Assembly (NCBI RefSeq): GCF_012273895.1
Contig: NC_052111.1
Location: 1,922,001 to 1,986,000, forward strand
Direction: 5' to 3'
Source: Zerene cesonia
Lineage: Eukaryota > Arthropoda > Insecta > Lepidoptera > Pieridae
DNA: 64,000 nucleotides
Positions 13,332-27,311 of the stretch are shown piece after piece. The notes below the pieces were generated by a model that was not told the origin of the DNA, did no database searches, and saw only the letters and a list, made by a program, of their open reading frames with translations. Position 1 is the stretch's first letter. Every line of letters starts with the position of its first letter. The translations under genes were made by a program, and so were the position numbers.

Positions 13332-14331
13332 NNNNNNNNNNNNNNNNNNNNNNNNNNNNNNNNNNNNNNNNNNNNNNNNNNNNNNNNNNNNNNNNNNNNN
13401 NNNNNNNNNNNNNNNNNNNNNNNNNNNNNNNNNNNNNNNNNNNNNNNNNNNNNNNNNNNNNNNNNNNNNNNNNNNNNNNNNNNNNNNNNNNNNNNNNNNN
13501 NNNNNNNNNNNNNNNNNNNNNNNNNNNNNNNNNNNNNNNNNNNNNNNNNNNNNNNNNNNNNNNNNNNNNNNNNNNNNNNNNNNNNNNNNNNNNNNNNNNN
13601 NNNNNNNNNNNNNNNNNNNNNNNNNNNNNNNNNNNNNNNNNNNNNNNNNNNNNNNNNNNNNNNNNNNNNNNNNNNNNNNNNNNNNNNNNNNNNNNNNNNN
13701 NNNNNNNNNNNNNNNNNNNNNNNNNNNNNNNNNNNNNNNNNNNNNNNNNNNNNNNNNNNNNNNNNNNNNNNNNNNNNNNNNNNNNNNNNNNNNNNNNNNN
13801 NNNNNNNNNNNNNNNNNNNNNNNNNNNNNNNNNNNNNNNNNNNNNNNNNNNNNNNNNNNNNNNNNNNNNNNNNNNNNNNNNNNNNNNNNNNNNNNNNNNN
13901 NNNNNNNNNNNNNNNNNNNNNNNNNNNNNNNNNNNNNNNNNNNNNNNNNNNNNNNNNNNNNNNNNNNNNNNNNNNNNNNNNNNNNNNNNNNNNNNNNNNN
14001 NNNNNNNNNNNNNNNNNNNNNNNNNNNNNNNNNNNNNNNNNNNNNNNNNNNNNNNNNNNNNNNNNNNNNNNNNNNNNNNNNNNNNNNNNNNNNNNNNNNN
14101 NNNNNNNNNNNNNNNNNNNNNNNNNNNNNNNNNNNNNNNNNNNNNNNNNNNNNNNNNNNNNNNNNNNNNNNNNNNNNNNNNNNNNNNNNNNNNNNNNNNN
14201 NNNNNNNNNNNNNNNNNNNNNNNNNNNNNNNNNNNNNNNNNNNNNNNNNNNNNNNNNNNNNNNNNNNNNNNNNNNNNNNNNNNNNNNNNNNNNNNNNNNN
14301 NNNNNNNNNNNNNNNNNNNNNNNNNNNNNNN
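13332..14331. other. Assembly gap (1,000 N)
   Basis: Exactly 1,000 N, so the size is a placeholder. Open frames across it are artefacts. Confidence 0.99.
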
Positions 14332-14395
14332 AATAAATGTTATTTGCAGTTAACAATTTTCTTTTTTCTTTATTACAATATTTATGGCAAGACTA

Positions 14396-14703
14396 GGTAT
14401 ATATAACATTTTCGTGTCACAGTATTAGTTGCTATACTCGTACTCCTCCAAAACGGCTGGAACGGTTCTCACGAAATTCTGTGCACATATCGGGTGGAAC
14501 TTCAATACAAACTTTCATCATATTTTAATCCTTTCTGGTCTTTTTTCGCGATAAAAAGTATCCTATCTCCTTTCCTAAATTCAGTTCTGTCTGCATACAA
14601 AATTTTATCAAAATCGATTGAGTGGTTTAGGCGTGAAAGCGTAAAAGACAGACAAACAGACAGGCAGACAGAGATACTTTCTTATTTATAAAATTAGTAG
14701 GGA
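14396..14703 (+). repeat. Composite of two dispersed modules beside a gap
   Basis: The first part (TTCGTGTCACAGTATTAGTT, CTCCTCCAAAACGGCTGG) matches module B at 33131. The second (GCGATAAAAAGTATCCTA, CAAAATCGATTGAGTGGTTT, a CAGACAGA-rich run, AAAATTAGTAGGGAT) is module-A-like. Confidence 0.6.
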
Positions 14704-17700
14704 TATTTTCAACTCTTAACTACAGGCTCTCATCCATATTTCATACACAGTACGGAATGTACCTATATTTTTTCCGATGAAGAAAATATTCAATGGCACT
14801 TTTAGAGGTAGCTTGTGATTCCCCACCGCTACAAGATTTAACTTGGTTTGTTTTAAGTTTTTTAAGTATTTGTTCAATCTAAAAAAAATACTGAAATTTG
14901 TCTGTACTATATATCTTTATGCGTCTTAGTTTTGTATGTAGGTACACGGTCGCGGATCAAATTTAATTGTCGATAAAGAACCTTTTATGTGAAAAAATTG
15001 TAACATAAATAATAATCGTTTTTATGCTGGTCAAGTATCTCTAACTCAAAATGGATTTACGAGAGTGACCGTAAAACCAACACACTTATTCATACTCAGG
15101 TTTATGTTCATTGATATGGGCTCGTATAAGCGAAGATTGCTTGGAACTGCTCATAAAATCTTCTCCCGACAGATATCGTCTTTTAAATCAGCGCGATACT
15201 GTTCCCCATTAAATTGCTTATGCAAACATATTTATATTTACTCTTACGTAATCGTATGTTTTGATAGAATGAATACGTATTTATATTTTGAGAACATCAA
15301 TATAAATATTAATTCACTCGACTATTAATAAAAATATCATAATGCAACATAATATGCAATTAAAATTATTACGAATTGCAATTGTGTTTTTATTTTAATG
15401 AAACTTCACAACATATAATATTAGATGTGTTAAATGTAGAGTCATATAATATAAAATCTACAGTCACTTGTCAATATTTGTGATATTAGTAATTGTACTA
15501 TAATTGAGTATGTATTTCAATATGAGAATTTTCGTTTTGGGTGAAATAAGTAACTGATTTATACTGTTAAAAACGCCGGATAAGTATGTTGATGTGCAAT
15601 TCAATTAATTGTAGTTTATTTACTACATACATATGTTGTCTTTTTAATTAACGCTTTATTATATACAATGTAATAAATCTTACTTTATCTCGTAGGTTTT
15701 GGAAGGGCGTGATCATATCTTAATCAAATAATGAAATATATGCTCGTATTATTTTATTTTATAACGTCAGTAACAACTGCGTCAGATTTGCTGTCTATAA
15801 TTGTGGTAACTAAATGGCAAACTATAAATTTATAACATTTAATGCGACCACAAAGCAGATCATGAATTATTTCTATAATATTTACTATCATTTGCACTGT
15901 TTAGGCTTAAAGAATTATAGATGACATTGAAATAAATTATTGCTTAAAAATGGTAGAACGACGGGTAACAACTATATAAAGAATTGACCTATATTATATG
16001 AGAAGATATATGCGCATAGGATTTGGGTGACCTAATCATATTAAATACAGGGCAGAGCTACTCCCGTATTTCACTGTTATGACGTTAAATAAACGTTTCT
16101 GATTTCAAGAGAATTAGTACCTATTCACCTACAGAAAATAAAGGTATACTTATTATTAAGTTCAAGTAGTTTAATGAATTATGAGAAATATCTATTTGTA
16201 ATAAAGAATGGTATAACTATAAAACATGATGAAACCTCGAAATGAGCTCCACAAGAAAAATGTATCCTGTTACTTTTTAATACCAGCACTATCTTGGCGG
16301 ATAGTAAATCCGTGCAACATTGTTACATTAATGTCGTCCAACTTCAAGAGATGTGAAACTTCACATATGTTTTATAAGGTGTTATAAAAAGTTTCGGTAC
16401 ACGTTGCATCGTACAACAGATGGCGTGCAGGTGTGCTCTGGCGGGCATAGTCATTACGACTGTACAATCGTGCAGACAATGAGTTCTGTGTGCGACTGTA
16501 CGCTGTTGGCTAGACGATTGCGATCGTCATTTGTCTGAATACAGCTGAAGAGACCACTTTATCTCGACAAGAGAAAATATTGAATCGATTCGAGCGTTTC
16601 ATTTTGAATTAGTCAGTGGTTTTCCGAACTAAATTACTCGTTGGTTGTTACGGATATAGATACTGTTGATGTTTATTTGTGCTTTGAAATGAACGATGTG
16701 TAATTCGAAGGAAAACTACGTTGACTTTAATTATCAAGCCTTTTCATAGTTCGTTTGATAGCATATTTTTAGTTGCTATTAAGCAAACAATTTTGCTGTT
16801 AACCAATATTACTATAACGTTAATATAATTTAGACATAGACTATTCTAAATTTGGCTTAACAGTCGTAATTCTGTTAAAAAGCCAGTAATTTACAGCTCT
16901 TTAAAACCTATAATGTTCGTAAGTTTGCTTATAAATTCTCGCAAAAATAAGGGTCTCAAGGGGTTTTGAATTTATTCAGTCACGTTTCAAATTCATAATA
17001 TTACGAAAAGAACCATAAATTTTCCGGATGGGATTGGCTTTTACACTCTGTTTAGTCTCGTTATTTCCACGTCCCTGCTCATAATGAAATATTATTGGTT
17101 GTTGGTGGATAATCTTATAACTATGAATATATACATTTGTCTTTATGAGTATTGCTGTTTATTATTTTTCAATTCATATGTAAAAACATTTTTTATTACT
17201 ATTATTTTTTTATTTTACATAGAGGAAACATTATTTACTTACTTACATACTTAAATATTATTTCTTGACGCAAAAACAGTGCATTATAAAATTCCTTGAT
17301 TAAACAACACATTAAAACAAAAACGTTTAACAAAAAGTTGATTTTATATAACAGTGAAGTATAATGTACGTTTATTTTTATTTGGGCTACGCCAATAGAT
17401 CGATAGAGGTAAACGTGGAGTGGGTGCACTGTCAGTGGTTCAACATCAAAGCCGTGTGAAATCCCGCCCTTTGGAACGTTGCGGGAGAACTCCTGTGGGA
17501 CCTTTCGGTCTGTCATAAAGGAAATTATTCGATTGCAGCTCCAACCAATTTTTAGCCCTCGAATGAATGCTATTTGATACGTTTTTTTCCTAGTAGTTTT
17601 TTCCTAGGTGTATTTCAAATGAATCCATTGTGATCCGAAAAGTGCAGTGAAATTGTACTGTTGGACAATATTACTTTAGGCGTCGGTATATGTACGTGTT

Positions 17701-20700
17701 TAAGTATTTTCTTAAGAATATTAAATGATATTTTGAGAAATTAATCCAATACGTTTAAAAAAACGAGATTTATTTATCGTTTAACGGTATAGAAATGTTA
17801 TTTTTTTAATTCAAAAACACAACTTTTTAGGCGAATGTCAGGTACATAGTTTATCAGTAAGTGAATAAGAACTGATATTTATAGATTTGTTATCAACATT
17901 TTTGGTTCTTATACAACTTTATATGGCATAATGTAAGGTAGTAATGGGTATTATTAGGGCTTTTTACGAATGAAGAGGATTTTTACTTCTGTCTCAATTT
18001 TAGGTAAATAGATAAACTTAAGACAACATGCTAAAATGCTTATCTTATATCATTATAGTTGTATGCTTAAATTTAGGCGCGCTTTTGAAAAATGGGCCTT
18101 ATCTAATATTTTTAGAAACATAGATTTCTTCGTTAAAATTTTATATTTGTGAGGAAGTCACTAAATAATAAAAAAATTTCTAACAATTAGCGGAACTTGC
18201 AACTCAATAAGATGAAATCGTGATGAATACGAACTGTCATTGCGAGGCACGGCATACAGCATAAAAATGAGAGATAAAAAATTGCAGTGTATGTGCAATT
18301 TTTGTGATCAAAATAAAGGTTATTGTATTTTTTCGATAACGTCCTACATTTTGTTCCATTTTTTATTCAGTCACATATATGTAGTTTAATGTGAAAATCT
18401 CTTTTGTGTACTGTTCGTATACCAATTGTATAAGGACAATGTCAACTACATTTAGCGAGGAATATAGATGATTAGGGCAATACCAAGATTAGGAAATTCA
18501 GTGTACATTGAATTAAAAAATATGCGTTACACGCATATACGTTACACGTATACAGGCTGTTGTTTGCTTAGAAGTCGTTGTTGATTTAGATGATTCAGAC
18601 GCGTATAAACATTTTTCAAATTTTCCTATAATAGGAGACCATATCCATTTGAGCTGTAATGAAAGGAATCTGAATATAGTTTCTGATTTTTGAAATTAAA
18701 TTCGTATATCTCACTCTTTTGATATCCGACACAAAATATTACCTATATTATATTTGCTAAAACTTAAATTTCACCATATAATTTTACAACCAATAACTGT
18801 ATCGGTTATTGTACATTCTGTTTCACCGATATAAATTAAACCACAGATGTTAATAACATTCAACACAGAATATGCAATATAAATTCCACGCTACATACGA
18901 AAAGTTCGACAAACTGTTGGTAACTATTGGCCAAAGGGGTGTCTTGTCCGAGAATTTGTATAAGCTGAGCTCAGTTCACGCTCAGTGCACTCCACATAAT
19001 TCGACTTGTATAGTCCACTGGCTCCCTGCCTTCGTTTTGAAACAGATATTGTAATCCTTGCTCAATAAACTATGAGCGTTAATAACCCAGATTAATAGAA
19101 CGAAAAGGTTTAATTGGGAACGATGAAAGATAATGAGAAAGATTTGTTAAATACACGTAAATAATAAGTTATATATTCTTTCATGTTTTTAAAGATACTT
19201 AAGAACTAAATGTTATAAAATATTGTAGAAAAACTTTGTGTTTTATGTGGTTATTCCGGTAGATTCTTTAAAAATAAATCAAAGTTAATTGTTATATACA
19301 TTACTATGAGTCCTAAATGTATAAAGTAAAAATTAATTAAATTGTCTATATAAATAAATAAAAAAACATATTTTGATGTATTTTTACTGTACCTGATTAC
19401 CAGAATAAATTCAAAAAACTGTAATTATTAAAATAATCTGTCTATTGATTTGATATTAATCTAAATGAAATACAAGTGCCATATTGTTTTAATTTTATAT
19501 CTCAACAACTGCTTTGCAACTGTTCCAGAGTTCTGTACACGAGTTAATAATTGCTATCATATTAACCCACATTCATGTAAAAATGTAACTCACAACACCA
19601 GAATCGAGTGCAACATCAATTTCGTATTTTGACCGAGTATTCCTGAACCATCTCGTCTGAGTCTACGTATATCCAACGCTTTCGTTATTAATAACTGTGA
19701 TTCTCATGAAAAATATGATGTCAAAATATTTTTACACTCGATTTTATCCGGGTTTTTGGTAAATTACGTTTTATTTTTGAGTACATTTATTCTATACCGT
19801 TTAGTTTGCTTAAATCGTTTTTCATAGAAAATAAATAATTCTTAATGCTTTTTTTGTGTGTTAGTTTTTCTTGTTTAACATCGACACTGGACAGAGTATA
19901 ATTTTTATATTTATGTAATTAAATTAATGATGTCGTAATTGTAATAAAGTCATCCAAGAAACCTTTATTTCCATCTTCTAGTTTAAAAAAAAAATAATAT
20001 ACTAAAACCGATTAGCTAGGTCTATAAATTGACGACGGTGATTAGCGGGACAACGCCGTCTTACATCTCTTGCATAGAAATATTCATATTATATCATAAT
20101 CCATATTAAACGAGTATGTGGCGTCATCATTATCTATTATGAAGGCCGAGACGACGTCGTGTAATGAGAGAATTTTATTACTATGCCTCTGTTATTGTCC
20201 TACTTAGCATTTTGCATGAATGTAATAGCAATCTTTGGTGGTGTTATCACTAAATGGGCTGTTTATCTAAATTGCTAATATAATTAAAGTTTTGCAATCA
20301 TGAATTATTTTATTACTGCACAGCGTTAAAACGGCCATCCTATACTATAAATTGAGCATAACTTTTGTGAATAAATGTGGGTTTGCGGTTTAAATTACGT
20401 TTTAGAGGGTCATTAATCGATCTAAATGGACATCAGTTCAGGCAAATTAGTTTTCACTGGCTAAGCACGAACGAAGCTTGGTTAACAAGCTAGTAGTTGG
20501 CACATTGTGTTTGAATACACGAAAATAATATGAAACAGTAGGAATTTTTGTTTGTATAACCGTGATTGTCTGCACATTGATGTCTATGGGGGGAAGTTTA
20601 AATTTATTCGTTGCTAACCCTTTGATATTTGTGTCGTAATATGTGTATCTAATAATATGTTCAATCCCTTTATGCTTGTTCTTAACATGTAACACATTAT

Positions 20701-22464
20701 AAATTCACATTATTATGGAACCACAAAGAAAACGTGGATGACCTAGATACAAAACTGTAGCTTTTTAATTAAATTTAACTAACAAATTTAGAGGTCACTT
20801 TAGACGACGTAATAAATGAATATTACTCTTAAACCTGATCCAGTTGCTGAAGGTGACCTAGAAATCTAGATGGTTAAATGTCACTTTGTCAGCTCGGTAT
20901 GAATTTATTACAGTTGCTCTGAGAGTGAGTGGGTATTAAAATAAGCAATCTCTTCTAACATACGTTGAGCAGTACCAACTAGCGCCAGCTGTTTTAAAGT
21001 TATTAAAGTTTTTTAATAATGTGTTCCTATGCATAACATGTTTACTTCAGTGTAATTATTGTGTTTATTTCTAATGCGAGCATTTCTGCAGTTGCTTGAT
21101 TTGCCTAAATTTCTGTCATAAAGCTTAGTGATGAATTTTTAGTCTCACGTAAACATGTTAATCGTCATAAAAGCTAATCCAATATTAGAAAGCACATAAA
21201 GCTGTTAGGTACACTTTCTGATTGTACGATCGAGTAAAATAACATTCGTACACAATTTTGAGCCATGATTTGATTCAAGAATGTCACAGCTAACGGAAAA
21301 TTTGTTAGAATGATTGTTCGATATAGCCGAACTGTCAGTATTCCACAGAGACGGTGTATACGCCCTGCGTGAATCAGAAGTGTATTCGACATAACTCCCC
21401 ACGAAAATTCTCAAACGAGATCGGAATATCAATTGATTTCTGTACGATTCCCTGCAAATTGCTACCGAATATTGAGCCCTGATATATACATTATTTGCAT
21501 AATGTACCAAATTGTAATATCGAAAAAAAAGTTTAGTGAAAATGAGCCCAGAAGCAAGTGCTGTTTATTATTTAGATTTGTGTTCATGTTTGTGATGTCT
21601 ACGTGCTAACGATATCAATTATAATATTTCGCTTTCTAAGTATAAGTATTAATAGCATTGTGACCATTTGCTACCTCTCTTACCTCTTCTATATAACTTT
21701 CGTGACATCATTTTCATTTAGGTACATCTCTTTGAGGTGTAGGTAGCGTGCCTTTTATATTAAAGATGTTTTAACTTCAGCTTCAACATATTTCTTAAGT
21801 AAAAATAAAATTGCAGAACCCACTGCTTGGATAATTTATTATTTAACTCAAATGTCTTTTAACAATCAAGTGGTTAATTGTAATAATATAAAATTAACGT
21901 AGCTTGTTCGTCTCGAACATAAAATACTATGAATTCCATAGTTACGCAATCTTAAATATCCATTTATTATAATGAAATTCTTCGCAGTTTTGCGTTAAAT
22001 AATTGAATTTTACGTCAATATTAACAAGCCAAACAAAGCCCCTTTCTTTCTCGTACTTTCCATAAACTTCCATCCTACGTCCTTATTATCTATCAAAATA
22101 TACCCAATAAGCTGAAACTTGATTAGGTTTTAATTAGTCTTCTTTAGTTACTTATTATTTATTACAAAGCTTCCTTAAGGCAATCTTAACGAGCGTCTCG
22201 GAAAGATCTAAAATGCAAAAATCAAGCCACTAATTCCCATTGCCGTTTAAATATTCTTAGGTATTTTATTTTAATGCAAGGTTACTTTTATAACTGCTTT
22301 GAAACTGGAATGGTTAAAATTATAGAGCACAATTCAATATAATTTTGAAGTATTACGAAAAGATACGAAATAAATTATTGCAACAATATAACAAAGCCCA
22401 AAAATATGCGTATAACTATTACTTTTTCTGAACAAGCCGTTAAAAATTCTATATCAAGAATCTC
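14704..22464. other. Intergenic, no gene recognised
   Basis: Mostly AT-rich. Two GC-richer patches at 16390-16540 and 17380-17520 are unexplained; short open frames there match nothing I know. Confidence 0.5.
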
Positions 22465-22696
22465 TATGCGGCGGACCAAATTCGCAGGGAGCAAATCCGC
22501 GGGCAACGGGGTTTTAATCTACTTGCTTGATAACGCTAATCATAGGAACTACTAGATCGATTTACAAAAAATTGACTTTAGATGCAGTTTGAGACCCAAG
22601 AAAGGACATAGGATAGTTCTTATACCGTAAATCCCTAGGGTACAGGTCTATCTTTTGCTCTACCTATACGGGCAAAGTCACGGGCAGAATGCTAGT
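22465..22696 (+). repeat. Degraded dispersed module
   Basis: Contains AAATCCGCGGGCAACGGGG, GGTCTATCTTTTGCTCTACC and the end CGGGCAAAGTCACGGGCAGA followed by GCTAGT. The GCTAGT end is shared with module B. Confidence 0.45.
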
Positions 22697-23174
22697 CTTT
22701 CATAAAAATATAACGCAGCGTCTAATTCGAGCCGAGCCTATTAATTGACCTGATTTTCCTGAAAAGAAACGTGAATTTCATAAACGTCAAAAATAATTTA
22801 CGACAATAAATGTTACTAATGAAGCCTTTTAACTAAGGGGCAATGATTAATTAGGCGCGACGCTGAAAATTCTGACTCAACATTTAACACGTAGGTAGCT
22901 GAAATTAGCAAGTGTACTTTTATTAATTTAAAAGTTACGGCCCATAATTAACGACTTTTATCTACGTACTTTATAAACTTTGAGCCATTAAGAAATATGA
23001 GGGCAAATGTAGTAAACTTCGGTAACCTTACAAAACAATGTGTTTTTAGCCTTATCGAGAATGCTAATGTAATCCATGCTTACAATAAAAAGCTGAAATG
23101 TTTAAGCCTTAAGTTTTGCCCATGATACATCAGGTGGCCCACGTTGTCCATTGCTTGCTCAGTTATAAAATAAG
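22697..23174. other. Intergenic upstream of the broken LINE
   Basis: No LINE coding sequence continues here, so the element is 5' truncated or the remainder is too decayed to see. Confidence 0.5.
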
Positions 23175-23908
23175 AGTTTGTTGAGTATGTTTATGTGATT
23201 CCTCCTAGCATACCCCATTGTGGCTCACTAATGCCAGAAATTCGTATAAAACAAAAAGACGTGTTAAAAATAATGCGTAATCTAGACGTAGCAAAAGCAA
23301 GTGGACCTGATGGTATACCAGCGATCGTGTTGAAGACCTGCGCACCTGAATTATCATCCATTCTGACTCGATTATTTCGCTTATCACTCTGTATGGGTGT
23401 AGTACCAAAAGCCTGGAAGCTCGCAAACGTCCAACCTGTGCCCAAAAAAGGAAGTCGTGCAGACCCATCTAACTATCGGCCGATCTCAATAACCTCCATA
23501 CTTTGCAAAATTATGGAGAGGTTATTGAACAACAGGCTCCTCGCGTATCTAGAAACGAACGACCTTTTAAGTGATCGCCAGTACGGTTTCCGTAAGAAAA
23601 GATCTACGGGCGACCTTTTAGTTCACGCGTCTCATCTGTGGGGGGAAGCCATGGAGAATTACGGGGAAGCACTCGCTGTTTCCCTTGACATCTCAAAGGC
23701 TTTTGATAAGGTCTGGCACGATGGTTTAGTAAGCAAACTTCCATCATATGGATTACCCCCGGTCCTCTGCACCTGAATAAGTGATTTCCTTCGGGATCGA
23801 TCAGTACGTGTTGTAATAGACGGATGCGTGCGGAGTTCCCCAAGGATCTGTCCTGTCCGCAACGCTGTTCTTGCTGCACATAAATGATATGCTTAAGCAT
23901 AACATTTT
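23175..23908 (+). mobile_element. Non-LTR retrotransposon reverse transcriptase, broken copy (jockey/CR1-like)
   Basis: The frame to 23773 reads as RT fingers and palm: ASGPDGIPAIVLK, SNYRPISITSILCKIMERLL, RQYGFRKKRSTGDLL and the motif A stretch ALAVSLDISKAFDKVWH with its catalytic Asp. A TGA at 23774-23776 stands where a Trp is usual; the frame then continues (ISDFLRDRSVRVVIDG). From 23832 a different frame gives GVPQGSVLSATLFLLHIND (motif B), so there is also a frameshift, probably with a small deletion. Motif C (the second Asp pair) would fall in the gap. The 5' half, including any endonuclease, is absent: an in-frame stop lies just upstream. Dead copy; the exact clade needs a search. Confidence 0.93.
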
Positions 23909-24908
23909 NNNNNNNNNNNNNNNNNNNNNNNNNNNNNNNNNNNNNNNNNNNNNNNNNNNNNNNNNNNNNNNNNNNNNNNNNNNNNNNNNNNNNNNNNNNN
24001 NNNNNNNNNNNNNNNNNNNNNNNNNNNNNNNNNNNNNNNNNNNNNNNNNNNNNNNNNNNNNNNNNNNNNNNNNNNNNNNNNNNNNNNNNNNNNNNNNNNN
24101 NNNNNNNNNNNNNNNNNNNNNNNNNNNNNNNNNNNNNNNNNNNNNNNNNNNNNNNNNNNNNNNNNNNNNNNNNNNNNNNNNNNNNNNNNNNNNNNNNNNN
24201 NNNNNNNNNNNNNNNNNNNNNNNNNNNNNNNNNNNNNNNNNNNNNNNNNNNNNNNNNNNNNNNNNNNNNNNNNNNNNNNNNNNNNNNNNNNNNNNNNNNN
24301 NNNNNNNNNNNNNNNNNNNNNNNNNNNNNNNNNNNNNNNNNNNNNNNNNNNNNNNNNNNNNNNNNNNNNNNNNNNNNNNNNNNNNNNNNNNNNNNNNNNN
24401 NNNNNNNNNNNNNNNNNNNNNNNNNNNNNNNNNNNNNNNNNNNNNNNNNNNNNNNNNNNNNNNNNNNNNNNNNNNNNNNNNNNNNNNNNNNNNNNNNNNN
24501 NNNNNNNNNNNNNNNNNNNNNNNNNNNNNNNNNNNNNNNNNNNNNNNNNNNNNNNNNNNNNNNNNNNNNNNNNNNNNNNNNNNNNNNNNNNNNNNNNNNN
24601 NNNNNNNNNNNNNNNNNNNNNNNNNNNNNNNNNNNNNNNNNNNNNNNNNNNNNNNNNNNNNNNNNNNNNNNNNNNNNNNNNNNNNNNNNNNNNNNNNNNN
24701 NNNNNNNNNNNNNNNNNNNNNNNNNNNNNNNNNNNNNNNNNNNNNNNNNNNNNNNNNNNNNNNNNNNNNNNNNNNNNNNNNNNNNNNNNNNNNNNNNNNN
24801 NNNNNNNNNNNNNNNNNNNNNNNNNNNNNNNNNNNNNNNNNNNNNNNNNNNNNNNNNNNNNNNNNNNNNNNNNNNNNNNNNNNNNNNNNNNNNNNNNNNN
24901 NNNNNNNN
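23909..24908. other. Assembly gap (1,000 N) inside a LINE
   Basis: Exactly 1,000 N. The left edge cuts a reverse transcriptase frame, and the right edge opens on a run of 19 A, so the gap probably hides the 3' part of a non-LTR element. Confidence 0.99.
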
Positions 24909-24927
24909 AAAAAAAAAAAAAAAAAAA
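24909..24927 (+). repeat. Poly(A) run, possible LINE tail
   Basis: Nineteen A directly after the gap, in the same orientation as the broken reverse transcriptase, fits a retrotransposon tail. The gap prevents proof. Confidence 0.5.
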
Positions 24928-25020
24928 ATGTGAACGCGATAGTTTCTTTTATTATATATATCTTATATCTTATAGTTTCTTTCCTTGCTAGATCGATTTA
25001 TCGCCCCCGAAACCCTCTAT

Positions 25021-25065
25021 AAATTAAATTTCATGAAAATTCGCTGGAGCCGATTCCGAGATTCC

Positions 25066-25096
<31 letters not shown>

Positions 25097-25126
25097 CAAG
25101 AATTGCTCGTTTAAAGGTATAAGATT
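25021..25126 (+). repeat. LINE-type 3' tail with (TA)n
   Basis: A block with TCGCTGGAGCCGATTCCGAG, then a (TA)n run (25068-25093) and ACAAGAATTGCTCGTTTAAA is a recurrent lepidopteran repeat tail as I recall it. Confidence 0.55.
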
Positions 25127-25370
25127 ACCGTGTACCCCACATTGTTTATAAAAGCGCCTTAAGAAAGAGAAGAATAAAATAACTAGTAATTATTATTACC
25201 TAGTAATTACATATATATTCTTATCTATGGCCTTTTTTAATATAATGTATTTGTTTATCTGAGCGCTGGATACCTGGGGTACTGTATAAGAGTTTTCATA
25301 GGCATAAGCTTTACACACATAGGTGTAGCTTTAAATATTTAATGAATGCTGATTTTTTTATAATTCAACA

Positions 25371-25492
25371 ACATGTAACATCTGCCAACCCGCACTTGGT
25401 AAGAATAGTGAAATATGGCCTGAACACTCATAAGAGAACTGTGCCTTGTAGTGGGTACAAATACATTCTGATGATGATGATGATTGATTGTT
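25371..25492 (+). mobile_element. SINE 3' fragment
   Basis: Shares ATGT..CATCTGCCAA, 'TATGGCCTGAAC' and a TGATGATGATGATG end with the full SINE at 30497-30779. Only the 3' third is present. Confidence 0.7.
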
Positions 25493-27311
25493 AACACGTC
25501 CCTAATTGTGTGAAAGGAAATAAACGTTTTATTTATTTCTTTTATCCTTCAAAAATATAAAACAAATTAAGATAAAGGCTGACATCTAATTTCGTCTCCT
25601 CCAAAGTTTCAGCAACAACAAGCGAGCTTCTATGGAGGTACTTCTACGTTTTAAATCTCTGCGCCATTTCGAACCACTTCGCGTGAAATATATACTCAAG
25701 AAAATATATTGCCATTTCGTTACACATGTACAGTTTTATGAGTTTGCTAAATGGACTAAGAGCTCCATGGCGCACATTCACAGATTACAACATCGTACAT
25801 TTTTATTAACGCAAAGTGAATCCCCCCAAAATATGAATCGAGAACGATGCCAAGTTTTTAGCAATTTAACAGGAAATTGCAGTAGAAGATTGAAGATCGC
25901 TTTATTAGTTACCTCTATGCAATAAGCAATAATACGTATGCATGATGACAACAAAATTGCTTTAATAGATCGTTATATATTGGCATGTTGGAACAATTTA
26001 ACTGTTTGAACTGTTTAAATGACATGGTATGAAGAATATCTATACTTCAATGATTTGTGATATTCTTTTTATGTTCATAAATCTAATCAAGGTAAGAAGT
26101 ATTCCTGGTGTCAATGTAAACTAAAAATTTTAAAACCATTCATCCTATGTGGTGATTCAAAAGTGCTTCCAAAATTTACTCTTTCACTACGACTCTTAAG
26201 AATTCGCCTATCGTTCTAAGGTATCCAGCATAAAATTTCGGACTATTTCAAGCGTCAATAATTAAAGATAGAAGTTATTCGGGCAACGGTCTAAGCATTA
26301 ATTAGAGCTCATAAAAACGTTCAAGAGGCTTTGAAAATATAATTTCACAGTAACGCTTTAATCTCTTTAGTAATGAAATTGTTTATCGTTAAATATCTGG
26401 AGTGTTTATTCGTCCACTCCAGTAAATTACTTGTAAAGCAATATTCAGATCATGAGTCGGCAGGCCTGATATTATGAGAGCCTGTTGACGCAGCGTTTTT
26501 GAGTGTGTCAAAAAATAGCTATACATCATTCTGAAGGCACGGTTGACATTTATTAAATGTCTTCTCGCTTTGATTGCACGTCCATAATATTAAAATCTTC
26601 ATTGCGTCCAGTATACTTATCGTAAATAAGTTAAATTGTTTACCGCTTTGACAAATTTTAAGGATATTGAAAGATCCCGAAACGGCACGGCTTTCAGATT
26701 TTAATAATTTTGAATGCAACTTTATTATGCAGTAATTGCTTAAAATTTAAAAACGTTTTATTCACTATGTTGGTGCAGTATAAATAAATTATACAAATTG
26801 AGTCATGTAAATTGCTGAAAAGAAATAACTTTAATATTCAGAATTTTTTTTTTACAAAATAAACAGATTATTAAAAGCACACTTAAACGGCTATGTGAAC
26901 TAGATTTATAACTAAATTGTAGAACGCTTTATTTTAAAACAGCCTTTAACTATGCCCCACATATAATTTAATACTACAGTATTCTATACCTTTATAAGGT
27001 ATCTTCATACCTACGAAGGCTTACATTCTCGTAGTCATGGCGATAATGAGTATAGGTTCAGAAATAAAACAGGAAATTTAGCTTTTATCTATCTATGTAT
27101 TATTCTTTCCGCTCGCGGAGAATCTCGCGTGGATTAAAAAAATTTGTTTTTCGCGGGCATTCGAAGAGAGACAGGACAAAGGAAATTTTAATTGTCTAAA
27201 ATAGTTTTCGGTCTGTTTGTTCGACCGATAAACATTAAATTTTAAATTAAAAAAAGGACCCATTTTACTCTTTACTTACGAAACTTTAATGAATTTGTAG
27301 GTGAAATTTTG
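25493..27311. other. Intergenic, nothing recognised
   Basis: AT-rich; a 97-codon open frame at 25632 shows no recognisable domain. Confidence 0.5.

Noticed and set aside
21174..21510. Two overlapping minus-strand frames of 72 and 101 codons
   Set aside because: Composition of unselected sequence, no domain, no splice signals that link to another exon.
23195..23776. Reverse transcriptase frame as a host gene
   Set aside because: It has non-LTR retrotransposon RT motifs, a premature stop and a frameshift, and sits in repeat-rich DNA.
25632..25925. 97-codon plus-strand frame
   Set aside because: No domain and no homology that I recognise; AT-rich codon use like the flanks.
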